Below, in pieces: positions 10,571 to 22,085 of a stretch of DNA of 64,000 nucleotides. The DNA is from Hydra vulgaris (lineage: Eukaryota > Cnidaria > Hydrozoa > Anthoathecata > Hydridae), in NCBI RefSeq assembly GCF_038396675.1, contig NC_088921.1, positions 10,905,001-10,969,000 on the forward strand. The letters run 5' to 3'. The notes under the pieces are model-generated. The model did not search any database, had not been told where the DNA came from, and worked only from the letters and a program-made list of their open reading frames with translations. The stretch's first letter is position 1. The number at the start of each line of letters is the position of its first letter. The translations under genes were made by a program, and so were the position numbers.

Positions 10571-10668
10571 AACTGGTAACATGTAACCCAGTAAAATCTG
10601 CTTTTACAGTAGGGATGGTTATCCTGCTACTGGTAACATGTAACCCAGTACAATCTGCTTCATGTCCA
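10560..10668 (+). repeat. Two-copy tandem repeat at the LINE 5' end
   Basis: GGTTATCCTGCAACTGGTAA (about 10560) recurs as GGTTATCCTGCTACTGGTAA (about 10616), each followed by CATGTAACCCAGTA and ATCTGCTT. Repeated monomers at a LINE 5' end sometimes form its promoter; that role is inferred only. Confidence 0.7.
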
Positions 10669-11277
10669 GCTGCCCTGTAGGATACGTCTTTTTAGGCTAA
10701 GGCTAGGAGATGCCAACTCTGATTTAAAACACCCCCCGCCTTGGGGCTCTTGGTTGATTAAAGGCTAGAGATGGTGTCTCGATAAAAATATTCATCTTGG
10801 GCAGATGTTAAATGCATCCGGCTACTGTCTTGTAGAAAGCCTCTTAGGCAAAGACTTAAGGGGTAAACAGATTCTATTTGTTGACCAGCCTCGCACCCCT
10901 TCTTCATCTATTAGGCTGGCGCAGATGTATTTTTAATACATTGTTTCCAGTTTAGGATGTTGAATGCTGGATCTTCTTGACTCAATGCATGGGTTTGCTT
11001 GTGTCACTGTTTTTATGACTAGGCAACTCATTCTATTATCTCCTAATGAGGGTACAGCTCTAAAACTGAGTTTTATGGTTCTGAGGCCGGCTGGTAGTCA
11101 GGTTTCCCGAACTCTGTGGTAGCTCTCAGAGAGGCTGATTCCATCAACAGCTGAAAAATATCAAAGTATTAACAGTGCCATGTTGCGCATGGATGGTGTC
11201 CCTGTTTGTATGTTTGGTGTGCATTGCGGAGGCCACATTTGGAGCCCTTTGTTATGGCTTAGGGTTTATTAGTAGTA

Positions 11278-12290
11278 ATGAGGCAATTGCTTGGGCTATT
11301 AAACGGTGTTCTGAGTACTACCTTTGCTTTCAGTCAAGTTCTTCAATCTAATTTAAAAATGAATAAATTACCAAAAACTATAAAACACAAAAAACCATCA
11401 TCATCACCAAGTTCTCTAAACCTATCATTCACTAATATTCGTGGTCTTCGAAGTAACTTTTCTTCTGTTGAGTCTTATCTCTTGCAAAGTTCACCAGACC
11501 TACTTGCTCTTTGTGAGACTAATTTGAGTTCGGCTGTCTCATCTTGTGATCTTAGTGTTAATGGTTATCTTCCTCTAATTCGTAAAGACTCCAATAGTCA
11601 CATGCTTGGCCTGGGCATTTACATTCGTAAGAATTCACCCATTTGTCGTGAAACTAGGTTTGAATCCACAGACTATTCTTTTATGTGCTTTCGTTTAGCA
11701 ACACTTCACTCTATTGCCTTTCTCTTTGTTCTATATCGCTCTCCTTCATCTCAAGACTGCAAACTTTTTGACGTTATTTCTGATCATATTGACCAAGCCC
11801 TCTCTCTTTATCCATCAGCTAATATAATTGTTGTTGGTGACTTTAATGCTCACCACTCTGAATGGCTTGGCTCTAGTGTCAGTGATTTGGCAGGCATTAA
11901 AGCCCACAACTTTTGTCTTTTCTCAATCCCTAACTCAAATAGTCAACTTTCCAACTCGCTTTCCAGTCAACCCGAATCATTTACCTTCTCTACTCGACTT
12001 ATGTCTTGTTTCTGATCCTAGTCAGTGCTCAGTTTCTCCACATTCACCCTGAGGTGCTTCTGATCACAGTTTGATCTCTCTAAAACTAATATCTCATTCT
12101 TCTTCATCACCTGAATCCCCCTATTATCGAACCTCTTACAACTACAGTAAAGCTGACTGGGATTCTTTCCGTGATTTTCTTCGTGATGGCCCTTGGGTAG
12201 AAATCTTTCGTCTTCCTGTCGACAAATATGCTTCCTACATAACTTCGTGGATTCAGGCTGACATGGAATCTTTTATTCCCTCTCGATGAT
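11278..12290 (+). pseudogene. LINE endonuclease (EEP/AP-like) domain, frameshifted
   Basis: In retrotransposition this domain nicks target DNA to prime reverse transcription. Motifs in order: SFTNIRGL (asparagine motif), LLALCETNLS (catalytic glutamate), LGLGIYIRK, VLYRSPSS and VVGDFNAHHSEWLG (the aspartate/asparagine motif). Near 11920 an extra T in a T-run shifts the frame; the intact family sequence at 41176-41718 reads straight through there. The continuation QIVNFPTRFP..LLDLCL is in another frame and stops at TGA near 12052 where the other copy has PIGASDHSLISL. A third segment, 12071-12289, starts ISLKLISH, contains DGPWVEIF and ends in a further stop. The ATG at 11278 is the first plausible start. 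Confidence 0.85.
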
Positions 12291-14186
12291 TCCAGGTCAA
12301 GCCTCACTCTCCTCCATGGTTTTCTTCACACTGTGCTGCTGCGATTGCCAATCGAAACCGTAACTTCCATATTTATCAGCAAAACAATTCTCCAGAAAAC
12401 AGACGTCTGTTTATTACTGCTATAAACAATTGTAAAAAGGCTTTGTCTAATGCCAAAACCCGCTATTCTCAGGTCATGAAGTCTTGTATCTCATCTCAAA
12501 AATTAGGCTCTCGTGACTTCTGGAGAATCTTTAATAATATCAATAATAAGGGCAAATCTATAATTCCACCACTCTTGTATGGTTCAGACTTTGTCACCGC
12601 ACCTAAAGACAAAGCCGAATTGTTTGCTAAAAACTTTTCATCAATATCATCTCTTGATTCCACTAGTTGTGTTCTACCTGATATTGCCAACAAACAGGTT
12701 GATCCATTGCTTGACATTCATATCACTCCAACATCTGTATCTAAAATGATTTCCTGCTTAGACTCTTCTACAGCTTGTGGCCCGGACGACATACCTTTTA
12801 TTGTCTTGCAGAAGTGTTCTCCGGAGCTGTCGTCTATACTCACAAAACTATTCAACAAGTGCTTATCAGAGTCTTGCTTTCCAGCCTGCTGGAAAGCGGC
12901 ATCTGTTATCCCTATCTTCAAAAATTTTGGAGAGCGATCTGATTCGTCTAACTACCGTCCCATAAGTCTTCTTCCTATCATAAGCAAGGTTTTTGAATCT
13001 TTAATTAACAAACACTTAATTTCTCATCTTGAATCGAATAACTTACTTTCTGACCATCAATATGGATTTCGATCTTCTCGTTCTACAGCTGATTTGTTAA
13101 CAGTAATAACTGACAGGTTTTATCGTGCATTAGATAAAGGTGGAGAGGTTAAGGCTATCGCTCTTGACATTTCAAAAGCTTTTCATAAAGTTTGGCATGC
13201 TGGTCTTCTCCATAAGCTTTCTTCTTATGGTGTATCCGGCAACATCTTTAAGATCATTGAATCCTTCCTTTCCAATTGTAGCATAAAAGTTGTCCATGAT
13301 GGACAACACTCTTCTTCTTATTCTTTAACTTTCGGGGTTCCTCAAGGTTCTATCCTTGGCCCTATACTCTTTTTAATTTATATTAATGATCTTCCAGATA
13401 TTCTGACATATAAGGTGGCATTGTTTGTTGATGATGCTACCATTTATTCTTGTCGTGATAAAAAAACCAACACCCTCTGATTGCTTGGAGGGGGCATTTG
13501 AGCTTGAAAAGGATCTCACTCCTGCTACAGCATGGGGCTCACAGTGGCTGGTGAACTTTAATTCAGATAAACTCAATTTTTTTCAGCCAATCGTTATCGC
13601 AATAATTTAGATCTTCCTATATTTATGAACGGTGATGTACTCGATGAGTCACCTACTCTTCATCTTCTAGGATTAACTCTTACTTCCAATCTTTCTTGGA
13701 AAACATATCAAATCAGTCGCAAAATTAGCATCTGCTAAGGTTGCATCTCTTTATCGAGCCTGTCACTTTCTTACTTCGGATTCTATTCTCTATCTCTATA
13801 AATCTCAAATCTGGCCTTGTGCGGAATATTGTTGCCATATCTGGGGCGGATCTTCTAATGATGCCCTTTCTCTTTTAGACAAGGTGCAAAAACGCATTGT
13901 AAACATAGTTGGACCTGCTCTTGCAGCCAACCTCCAACCATTTTCACATCGTCATAATGTTGCTTCTCTTTCTCTTTTCTACAAATACTATAATGGGCAC
14001 TGCTCTAAAGAGCTAGCGTCTCTTGTGCCATCTACTAAAATTCGTTCTCGTGTTACTCGTCATTCAATTAAGTGCCATCCTTTCTTTGTGACTGTTCCTA
14101 AGTGCTCCAAAAACGCTTATTCGTCTAGCTTTTTTCCCTCGAATATCAGCTCTTTGGAATTCGCTTCCTTCATCTTGCTTTCCTGA
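12290..14186 (+). pseudogene. LINE reverse transcriptase and C-terminal region, frameshifted
   Basis: The longest open part, 12443-13480, carries the reverse transcriptase blocks: STACGPDDIPFIVLQ, SNYRPISLLPIISKVFE, HQYGFRSSRSTADLL, AIALDISKAF (motif A aspartate), [20 protein letters not shown] (motif B) and ALFVDDATIYS (motif C, with V where the family has A). The frame is then lost at about 13465 and again near 13590. The remaining C-terminal words LHLLGLTLTSNLSWK, HIWGGSSNDALSLLDKVQ and RIVNIVGPALAANLQPFSHR are in shifting frames to 14186. The domain synthesises cDNA at the nicked target. This copy cannot make a full protein. Confidence 0.88.
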
Positions 14187-14355
14187 TTCATATAATTTGC
14201 AATCTTTAAGTCGTCCGTCAATCGTTATCTTGCTCTACAATCTTCATCTTTTCTCTTTCAGTAACTTCCAACTTTAATTAGTAGCTGCTTGCAGCCTTGT
14301 TGGAAGCAACGATGTTTACTTTTTTTCTTAAAAAGTTCAATATTTCATTATCATA

Positions 14356-14388
14356 TTTTTATCTTTTACAGAGTGTAAAAGATAAAAA
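14356..14388. repeat. Short hairpin, 14-bp perfect arms
   Basis: TTTTTATCTTTTAC, loop AGAGT, then the exact complement. It lies just 3' of the LINE end. Confidence 0.7.
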
Positions 14389-14581
14389 CATGCTAAGTCA
14401 AGTTGTTATTAGTTTTGCATAGATTTATGCTGAATTTAATAATTATGTATTTTCTGCAAAAAAATTTTTCTTTAGTGTTACTGTTAGTATTAGTAACATC
14501 TACTAGTTATTTTTCAATATCATATTTTTTCATAAATTAAAATATTTTATAAGATAATATTGTATGAGTTTTTATTATTAG

Positions 14582-14706
14582 ATTATTTTGCACCCTTACC
14601 TCCTCAATTACATGTTCATGGTAAAACAGAGATTTTTATTGAGTGGGATCCTCCTAAAAATCTTCTTGGCAGATTAAATTATTAGAAACTTAGAATGGAT
14701 AACATG
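14582..14706 (+). pseudogene. Candidate exon: N-terminal half of an FN3 domain, one in-frame stop
   Basis: The acceptor TATTATTAG precedes it and the donor ATG|GTTTGT follows. The exon is 125 bp: two bases completing a GAT codon from the upstream exon, then 41 codons, ending in phase 0. It reads YFAPLPPQLHVHGKTEIFIE, then WDPPKNLLGRLNY, a stop, and KLRMDNM. The A-B-C strand pattern of FN3 is complete: P-x-P-P start, the invariant tryptophan in IEWDPP, then G-x-L-x-Y-x-K-L. The stop codon (TAG, 14683-14685) sits where FN3 domains usually have tyrosine, so a single-base change explains it. The next exon, 17820, continues in the same phase. Confidence 0.6.
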
Positions 14707-14709
14707 GTT

Positions 14710-15665
<956 letters not shown>

Positions 15666-15671
<6 letters not shown>

Positions 15672-16713
15672 TCTGATTCACTCCCAACAAGACTGTAATA
15701 AACAACTATTAAGTTGAGAGTTACTAGGAAAAAAAAAATAGAGTTATAGAGCTAGGAAACAGTTAACATAAGACTTAAAGAGTAGTAGGTTGCACGAATC
15801 AAGAACATGAGGATAAAAGAGTGTTTCAAAGGGTTAAAATGCGGGTAAAAGAACTAGACAAATAAAAGAGCATGCAGGGACAGATACAGTAAATAAATGA
15901 GACTTAGCTGAATCACAAGTCAAGTGGTCCTGAGTTTTTGTTGATAGAACTAAGATGATAAGTACCTTGAGCAGCAACCATGATAGAGTTTGTAGAAAAG
16001 AGAAAGAGATGCAACTTTACGACTATGGGAAAGAGGCTCAAGCTTAGCAGATGAGTGGTTACAACTGTGTTACAATGCATTTTTGGACTTTGTCTAGAAG
16101 AAAAAGTGCATCATTAGAAAAACAGCCCAAATATGAGAACAGTTATCCATACAGAACAATAAAAGATGCCTAGGGTGAGAGAATGGAATAGGGGTAAGAA
16201 AATGACGATAATGATAAAGGGATGCTGATTTCAGAAAAAGAGCACTCAGCGAGAGGGTTGCTATTTAATAATATTGAGATGTCAACAGTATTGTGGTAGT
16301 TGTTTGCAGTAAATAACTGTGTTCTTTTGGTGTTAAAATTTATAAGCCAAAATTTGTGAGCCCAATATCTTACGGAGTGAGATGAGATTCAAGATCAGCT
16401 GCCTGTTCTAAGCGATCAAAAAGAAAAGACTTTTTGTCAAGACAGGAGTAAAAAGTTGAATCATCAGCAAAAAAGAGCTACTTTAAATGTAAGGTTGTCG
16501 GGAAGATCATTAATGTAGATAAGAAACAAAACAGGACTAAGAATAGAACTTTGAGGTACCCCAGAAGTTACTAGAAATAAATAAAACTATTGGCCTTTTA
16601 GGATGACTTTAATAAAGCAGTTAAAAAGTAATGTTTTGATAATCTTAAAAACTTTCCAGATACTTAATATTAGACGTCTGGGGAAGACCAGCATGCCAAA
16701 CTGTGTTAAAAAG
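15666..16713 (-). pseudogene. Antisense LINE remnant (family variant)
   Basis: It begins with the complement of the LINE 3' end (CCCAACAAGACTGTAATAAAC) and passes through antisense words for the C-terminal domain and the reverse transcriptase: GAACTTTGAGGTACCCC (complement of the GVPQSS region, about 16540-16560), AAAGAGCTACTTTAAATG (complement of the VALF region) and CCAGCATGCCAAAC (complement of VWHAG). It stops where the (AT)n array begins, at the codons for SKAF. The inverted partner is 26477-27530. Confidence 0.75.

Positions 16714-16788
<75 letters not shown>
16714..16788. repeat. (AT)n array inside LINE reverse transcriptase
   Basis: It abuts AAAAAGCT, the antisense of the motif A end (SKAF). 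The mirror copy is 26405-26476. Confidence 0.9.
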
Positions 16789-16790
<2 letters not shown>

Positions 16791-16929
16791 GATAAAAAAC
16801 TGAACTAGCGACTGTTTTTTATGTGCTGTGGTTATCTTTGGGAATAATTTAAGTTTAATTGTCCAATATTTAGTTCATGCTTAAGCTCATTTTCTATTCA
16901 ATAGTTCCCTATTATTATTTTAATTCATT

Positions 16930-17440
16930 GTAAAATTAGCATCTGCTAAGGTTATCGTTCTTGACACTTTCTTACTCCAGATTCTAGTCTTTATCTCTAT
17001 TAATCTCAAAATCGTCCTTGCATGGAATACTGTTGCCAAATACAGGTAGTGGTGTACTTTATATGGTAGTGGTGTAGTGGTAGAGCGCTCACTTCATAAC
17101 CGAGAGGTTCCAAGTTCGATCCCCACCACATTCCTGGTAGTAACGCGCTCAACTTGTTTCTCCGCGCAGCGGCCTTGTTTTTCAAGGTTTATGTTTTGGT
17201 GTTATAGAGTTTAGAGAGGGTTATAACCACAATTAAGTAGCCTCCGTGTCTGTAGTGGCCTTCTGGGCCTTGGGGAGGTGAATTAACAAATAAAAAAAAT
17301 CATGGGGCAGATTTTCTAATGATGCTGTTTTTGACAAGCATTGTAAACATGTTTGAACCTGCTCTTGCAGCCAACCTCCAACCATTATCACATTTTCATA
17401 ATTTTGCTTCCCTTTTTTTTTTTACAAATATTATAATTTA
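16930..17440 (+). pseudogene. LINE C-terminal fragment split by a SINE
   Basis: The left part, about 16930-17044, has AAATTAGCATCTGCTAAGGT and GAATACTGTTGCCA. The right part, about 17301-17440, has GGGGCAGATTTTCTAATGAT and CTCTTGCAGCCAACCTCCAA. In the intact LINE these are adjacent, so the SINE copy between them inserted after the LINE. Confidence 0.8.
17045..17300 (+). mobile_element. tRNA-derived SINE, copy 2
   Basis: It has head GGTAGTGGTGTAGTGGTAGA, B box GTTCGATCCCC, body TTTCTCCGCGCAGCGGCC and tail GGGCCTTGGGGAGGTGAAT, as in copy 1. The anticodon position reads CAT within CTTCATAA, so the head has drifted from copy 1. An extra partial head (AGGTAGTGGTGTAC) precedes it at about 17044. 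The mirror copy is 25900-26145. Confidence 0.85.
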
Positions 17441-17819
17441 GGCTTAGGTTAGTTTATTTTTTCTAAAGTCTATTATAATTTCACATTATTGTTATCGCAC
17501 TCTTTACTAATTGAAGGAAATCTAAAAACATAGTATGTTATTTTTTTCTGTAATAATCTTCTTGAAACTTTTTAGATTTTCTATTTTTTGGAAAGCTTTT
17601 ATGTGCTTTGTTTTATATATCCTCTTGTATTGAATGTTGGACTTTTGTTAGCAAATGTTTTTCCTCCATATATCATTATTTTTGTTTAATACTTTTTGAA
17701 TATATATTTATTTATTTGATTTATGCTTAAGAATTAAATTTATATATAAATAAATAATATAGTTTCAAAACAATTAACAAACTGCAACTATTTGAATTAA
17801 ATTTAACATTTATTTCCAG

Positions 17820-17890
17820 GAAATATATAGAGGCATTGACCGCTGTTTTACTGCGCAAGCTCTCAGCCAACTAAAGTTTATAGATTTACA
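17820..17890 (+). pseudogene. Candidate exon: middle of FN3 domain, one-base deletion (left arm copy)
   Basis: The acceptor TTTATTTCCAG is strong and the donor is ACA|GTAACT. It reads EIYRGIDRCFTAQAL and then loses frame; the inverted copy at 25297-25368 has one more T (CTCTTCAGCC against CTCTCAGCC here, near 17863) and stays open as QPTKVYRFT. It starts in phase 0, matching the end of exon 14582-14706, so the join is DNM-EIYRG, a normal FN3 C'-E turn. The length of 71 instead of 72 bp shows the deletion. Confidence 0.65.
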
Positions 17891-17967
17891 GTAACTGCAT
17901 TTAGTTATATTTGAAATTTGTTTTGAGTTTTTAAATGTTATTCTGAAGTGAAAATATTAAATTTCAG

Positions 17968-18034
17968 GTTTCAGCTTGGATGAGTGAGGGTAGATGCAAA
18001 AGTTAACCCAGAACACGTCGAATAATCAAGCAAT
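17968..18034 (+). pseudogene. Candidate exon: last strand of FN3 domain, in-frame stop (left arm copy)
   Basis: The acceptor ATTTCAG and a consensus donor (CAAT|GTAAGT) enclose 67 bp, the same length as exon 8916-8982. It reads VSAWMSEGRCKS, then TAA at 18004-18006, then PRTRRIIKQ. In the inverted copy the stop codon is TTA and the exon is open. Ending in phase 1 agrees with an FN3 domain border. Confidence 0.65.
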
Positions 18035-18139
18035 GTAAGTTGTTTCAATATATCCAAATATTAATAATAATACTAATAATATGGCTGAAAAAGTAAAAAA
18101 TAATTTTAGTTCGAAATCAGATTTGAAATCTCTAACTGT

Positions 18140-18335
18140 TCCTTTACTTGCTTTCATTTAGCAACTCTTCACTTGATTACCTTTTCTACACACTTTTTGG
18201 TGTTATTTCTTTTAGTCAAATTAACCAAGTCTTTTTATTCTTTATTCGTTTTCCAATGTTGTTATTATTGGTGACTTTTATGTTTATTAAACTCATTGGC
18301 TTGGCTCTAGACTTTGCAGGCCCTAAATCTAAAAA
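18140..18335 (+). pseudogene. LINE endonuclease fragment
   Basis: It matches 11695-11895 of the long LINE: CTTTCATTTAGCAACTCTTC, GTTATTTCTTTTAGTCA, TTGGTGACTTTTATG (from the VVGDFN motif) and GGCTTGGCTCTAG. The catalytic words are partly lost. The mirror is about 24860-25055. Confidence 0.65.
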
Positions 18336-18339
18336 TAAG

Positions 18340-19365
18340 TTTTATTCAAATCTCTTACGCTGAAGAAAGTTGACAACTACAAACTGGAATGAATTTAAAA
18401 AGTGTTTATATACCTAAAAGTACCATCTAGAGCAAGGGTGGTTAAAGTCTTTAAAACCAAGATATTTCTTGTTGTTTTTTCTCTCTTCATTTTTAACACT
18501 AAAATAAACTAAAATTTAGTTTTAAATAGATATTTATTAAAGACTTGTTTTCATTCTTTTATTTAGCATACCATTTTATCAATATTGCATTAACCTGACT
18601 TAAAAATATTAAGTTAGGTTAATGTTAGAAAATGCCGATTACATATATTTGAACTTGAATTAGTATCCGGAAATCTGAAATTAAAGTATTTGAATATTCG
18701 ATAATCAAATTATTTGAATAAACATTTTGTGAAAAGTTCAATTAAAATATTAAAGATAATCTGGTAACATTTTTTAATTTTGTTGATTCTTGAGTCATGC
18801 ACTTTTTTTGCAAATGAGTTTCTGTGGCACAAACATTAGAAATAAAGTTTTATGATGGCTTCCATTGATCATTTTTATATGATCATTTTTATTTCCGATC
18901 TGTTTCAAGTACAAATTTTGTAGGTTTATCGGCAAACATTTTACGTCGCAAACATTCATATCTTACGTCGAGTTTATAAAAGAATGATAATCTTATGTTG
19001 CAATCGGAAATAGTGATCATTTAGCTTAACTTTTTATTAGTTCATAAATTCGACATATTATGTCGGATTTATTAATGACTTATTAAAATTTTGTTATTTA
19101 AAAAGTACTGGAAATGAGATAAGAAAAATTAAAATTTTTAATTTTTTTTTTTTTTTATTGTATCTACATCATCGTCTATTTTAAAAAGAAGAATCTCTCT
19201 CAATGAGTAATTTGAATCTAGTTTTAATAAAATTATATTAAAAATAAGAATGACAAAAGTACAAAATAAAAATGTTTGTTAAATATATGTAAATAATGTT
19301 TACAGTTATTTATATAAAGTTTATGTTTTGGCAAAAGTTTTTTTCGTAAGATGGTATATTGCAAC
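18340..19365. other. AT-rich stretch without recognised gene
   Basis: It contains small palindromes such as CGACATATTATGTCG (about 19050) and AACCTGACTT...AAGTTAGGTT (18592-18621). Present in both arms; probably intron plus flanks of the Tc1-like element. Confidence 0.4.
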
Positions 19366-19369
19366 CTTA

Positions 19370-19735
19370 AAATGTCTTAAGGATGGAGATGAAATCCCGA
19401 GAAATAATGAGGTCCGTTCCAAAAAATTCATAAAGCTTATTCGTCATCAACGCAATCCAGCTAAATCAGGAAGATCAGTTGCAAAATAATTTGAAACCAA
19501 TTCCAAATCCATCAGAAATTTGGTTAAAATAAACTTATGAATGAAAGCTAATAAAAAGATAGTTATCTCAGGGCTGACAACACTGGTTTCAAAGTGGAGG
19601 GGCACAATCATCAATTTTTCAAAAAGTCATCTATATCTAGAATTTTCTTTTGAAAAAAAAAGGGGAGGGGCCGGTTTCTCTGTTATCTCTGGTCTGACAA
19701 TCAGAAATAGGCTTAAGCGTATTAAGAGATGAAAA
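19370..19735 (+). pseudogene. Tc1/mariner-like transposase, N-terminal part (left arm)
   Basis: The decayed frames give EIPRNNEVRSKKFIKLI, then NPAKSGRSVAK and SKSIRNLVK, and downstream GLTIRNRLKR. These are the paired helix-turn-helix words of Tc1-like transposases (the R-x-V-A-K motif and T-I-R-N-R-L). The catalytic C-terminal part lies beyond the LINE that splits it, at 21640-21900. Confidence 0.55.
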
Positions 19736-19899
19736 TTGATAAAGAAACGACACCACCGACGACTTTTCCAATGAAAAGTTATTCCTGCTTAAGCGCCCTG
19801 TTAATTGACAAAATGGTTGAGTTAGTTTGAATCCCACGTTACGTAAGAGCTTTCAGAAATGCATCGAAGGTTATATTTTTTGGTGCATTTTCCAAGGAC

Positions 19900-21600
19900 A
19901 AAGACGTGCACTAAATTTTTTAATTTATATAATAATTTATTGATAAAGAAGTTGAATTTAAGTAGGAGTTCTATTTTTATATTCTATTTTGTAAAACCTC
20001 ATACTAATAGAATGTTTGGCGTTCATCTATCAAGTGCATTCAGTAGCAACTACTTTACCTTAAGAGTTTTCATTTGTCAAAAGCCTTCGATATCGTTAAT
20101 CATAATATACTAGTAAAAAAACTTGAACACTATGGAGTAAAAAATAACAATTTACTTTTGTTCAAAAGTTATTTGACCAATAGAAAACATTTTATAGAAT
20201 ATGAACAAAAACAAATAATCCCGTATACCGTAACCTGCGGGGTTCCCCAGGAGTCTTCTTAAGGACCACTGTTGTTCTTAGTGTACGTTAATGATTTCAA
20301 TTTAGCAACAGACCTATTAAATTGTATTCTTTCTGCAGATGACTTCAATCTTTTTTATTTCCACAGAGATATTAATACACTATTTGAAACAAGAAACGAA
20401 CAATTATCGAAAGTTAATGAGTGGTTTATAAGTAATAAACTTTCTCTAAATGTGATAAACCAAACCTATTTCTTCCACAAAGTAAATAAATCAAAAAATA
20501 TTCCCATCAAATTGCCTAACCTAATAATCAATAACACTAACATTAAAAGAGAAACTCAGTAAACTTTCTAGGCGTAATCTTAGATAAACATTTACGTTGG
20601 AGTTCACATATAAAAAGTATTGAAAATAAAATATCAAAAAATTTAGCAATGATATATAGAACTAAACCATTTTTAAACAATATTTCTTTAAAAAGTTTAT
20701 ATTTCTCTTTTATTCATTGTTATTTAATTTATTGCAATATTGCATGAGTAAGTACAAACCATACAAAATTAAAAAAATTGTACTGTAAACAAAAACACGC
20801 GTGCAGAACAATTTTTGGAGCTGATAGAACTGTACCCTGTGAGCCTCTTCTGCTTTTACTTGGAACATAAAACATCTTTATAAAATCAACTTACACCAAG
20901 TTTTAATGTTCACGTATAAAACAAATATAGGATTATTTTCTAAAACATTTCAATCCTATTTTGACAAAATAGTTCATAAATATTCAACAAAATTTTCAAA
21001 TAACAACTTTGTTGTCCCAAAATATAATTTAAAACTAACTTCACATTCAGTTCTTTACCATGGACCTTACTTGTCGAAAATGTTTCCCAAGATTGTAAAT
21101 ACACATAAAACTAGTATAGAGCAGTTTAAAAATGAATCAAAACAGGTATTCTTACTTATGGATTTTAATTTCTCCGATTTTAAATGTTTTTTTAAATTAA
21201 ATCTCAAATACAAAAAATAATTCAAAAATTACGTAAAATTAAATTATTTAAATAAATTATTAAAAATTAATTCAAAAATAAAAAAAAATTCAAAAAATAC
21301 TTCACTGAGTGTATTAACGTTTTTCTTTTTCAATACCTTAATTATGGTATTACCTCTATGGCAATTGCTAACTTATTTACATAATTTCTATGAAGTATAC
21401 TAATTTATTTATGTTATTTCTATATTGTATATTAATTTATTTACTTTTTTATTTTTAAATCTTAATTTAAGTTTTTAAGTTTTAAGAAAATGATAATATC
21501 TTATATATTTTTTCTTATTCACCCGCCAATATTTATTTTTATTTATATCCTTCGAAACTGTATATATTATTAAACGGCAAAAAAAAAACAATTTAAAAAA
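19900..21600 (+). pseudogene. Second LINE family (jockey-like), 5' truncated, inserted in the Tc1-like element
   Basis: The reverse transcriptase starts near motif A. SKAFDIVNHNILVKKLEHYG is followed by TCGVPQESS (motif B, with a stop instead of LGP...), LLFLVYVNDF, ILSADDFNLFYF (motif C with ADD), then VNEWFISNKLSLNV and, in another frame, NFLGVILDKHLRWSSHI. A C-terminal part is open at 20906-21220 (MFTYKTNIGLFSK...). The 3' end reaches an A-rich stretch near 21580-21600. The VNHNIL/GVPQ words distinguish it from the other LINE family. The inverted partner covers 22086-23300. Confidence 0.8.
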
Positions 21601-22085
21601 AAATCTACTTTCCAGCAGAATTTAGCGTCCAAAAATAATGCAAAAACCGTTTAAAAGAAAAATTTCCCTTGTTTGATTCCTGTATCAGAATGGCCTGCCA
21701 ACAGTCCAGATTTGAACCTATTGGTTATTGGATGTTTTTCATGTTGGAAAACTAAAAAAATGTAAAATGCAATAACTAAAAGATTATAAGGATTTACTAG
21801 TCAAAATTTGAGATGAAATCCTTGACGGTATCGGTATTGTCATCTGTTATAAATTTTTAAACAGAGTACATATGTGTATCAAAAAAAAAGAGAAAAATTT
21901 GAAATAAATTAATTTTTTATATTAAATATTAATGTAAATTTCAGAAAAATAGTCATTCATAAATCAAAAAAGTGCTCTAATTTAGCAAACACAAAAAGTA
22001 TGTGACATTTGTAAATATATTGTAAAATACCATAATAATTAAAAAAATATTTTTAATACTATAAATGGGTTGATATATAATATTG
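21103..22085. other. Spacer of palindrome 1
   Basis: 983 bp present once: the 3' end and tail of the second LINE, then the Tc1-like transposase C-terminus and its outer flank. The inversion therefore has its centre inside a nested LINE/Tc1 pair, and the unpaired part belongs to the left copy's continuation. Confidence 0.75.
21640..21900 (+). pseudogene. Tc1/mariner-like transposase, C-terminal part
   Basis: Two frames together give WPANSPDLNLLVIGC and GYWMFFMLEN, the D-x-N-P block that holds the last catalytic acid of Tc1-like enzymes, followed by degenerate sequence ending near an AAAAAAAAGAG run. With 19370-19735 it makes one element split by the second LINE. Confidence 0.6.

Larger units (their letters stand above)
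10616..14310 (+). mobile_element. Near full-length jockey/CR1-like LINE, coding frames broken
   Basis: Order: leader of about 660 bp, AP-type endonuclease, linker, reverse transcriptase, C-terminal domain, then the family 3' end near 14255-14310 (AACTTCCAACTTTAATTAG, CCTTGTTGGAAG). No poly(A) tail is seen. At least five lesions break the coding sequence: a frameshift near 11920, in-frame stops near 12052 and 12287, a frameshift near 13465 and another near 13590. Fragments of the same family occur at 361, 3785, 4795, 8165, 15666, 16930, 18140, 38890 and 58921. The insertion lies in the intron between FN3 exons 8916-8982 and 14582-14706. Confidence 0.9.

Noticed and set aside
18780..21990. Possible terminal repeats GCACTTTTTT of the Tc1-like element split by the second LINE
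   Set aside because: The match between about 18797 and 21970 is short and A/T-rich, so the ends were not called.
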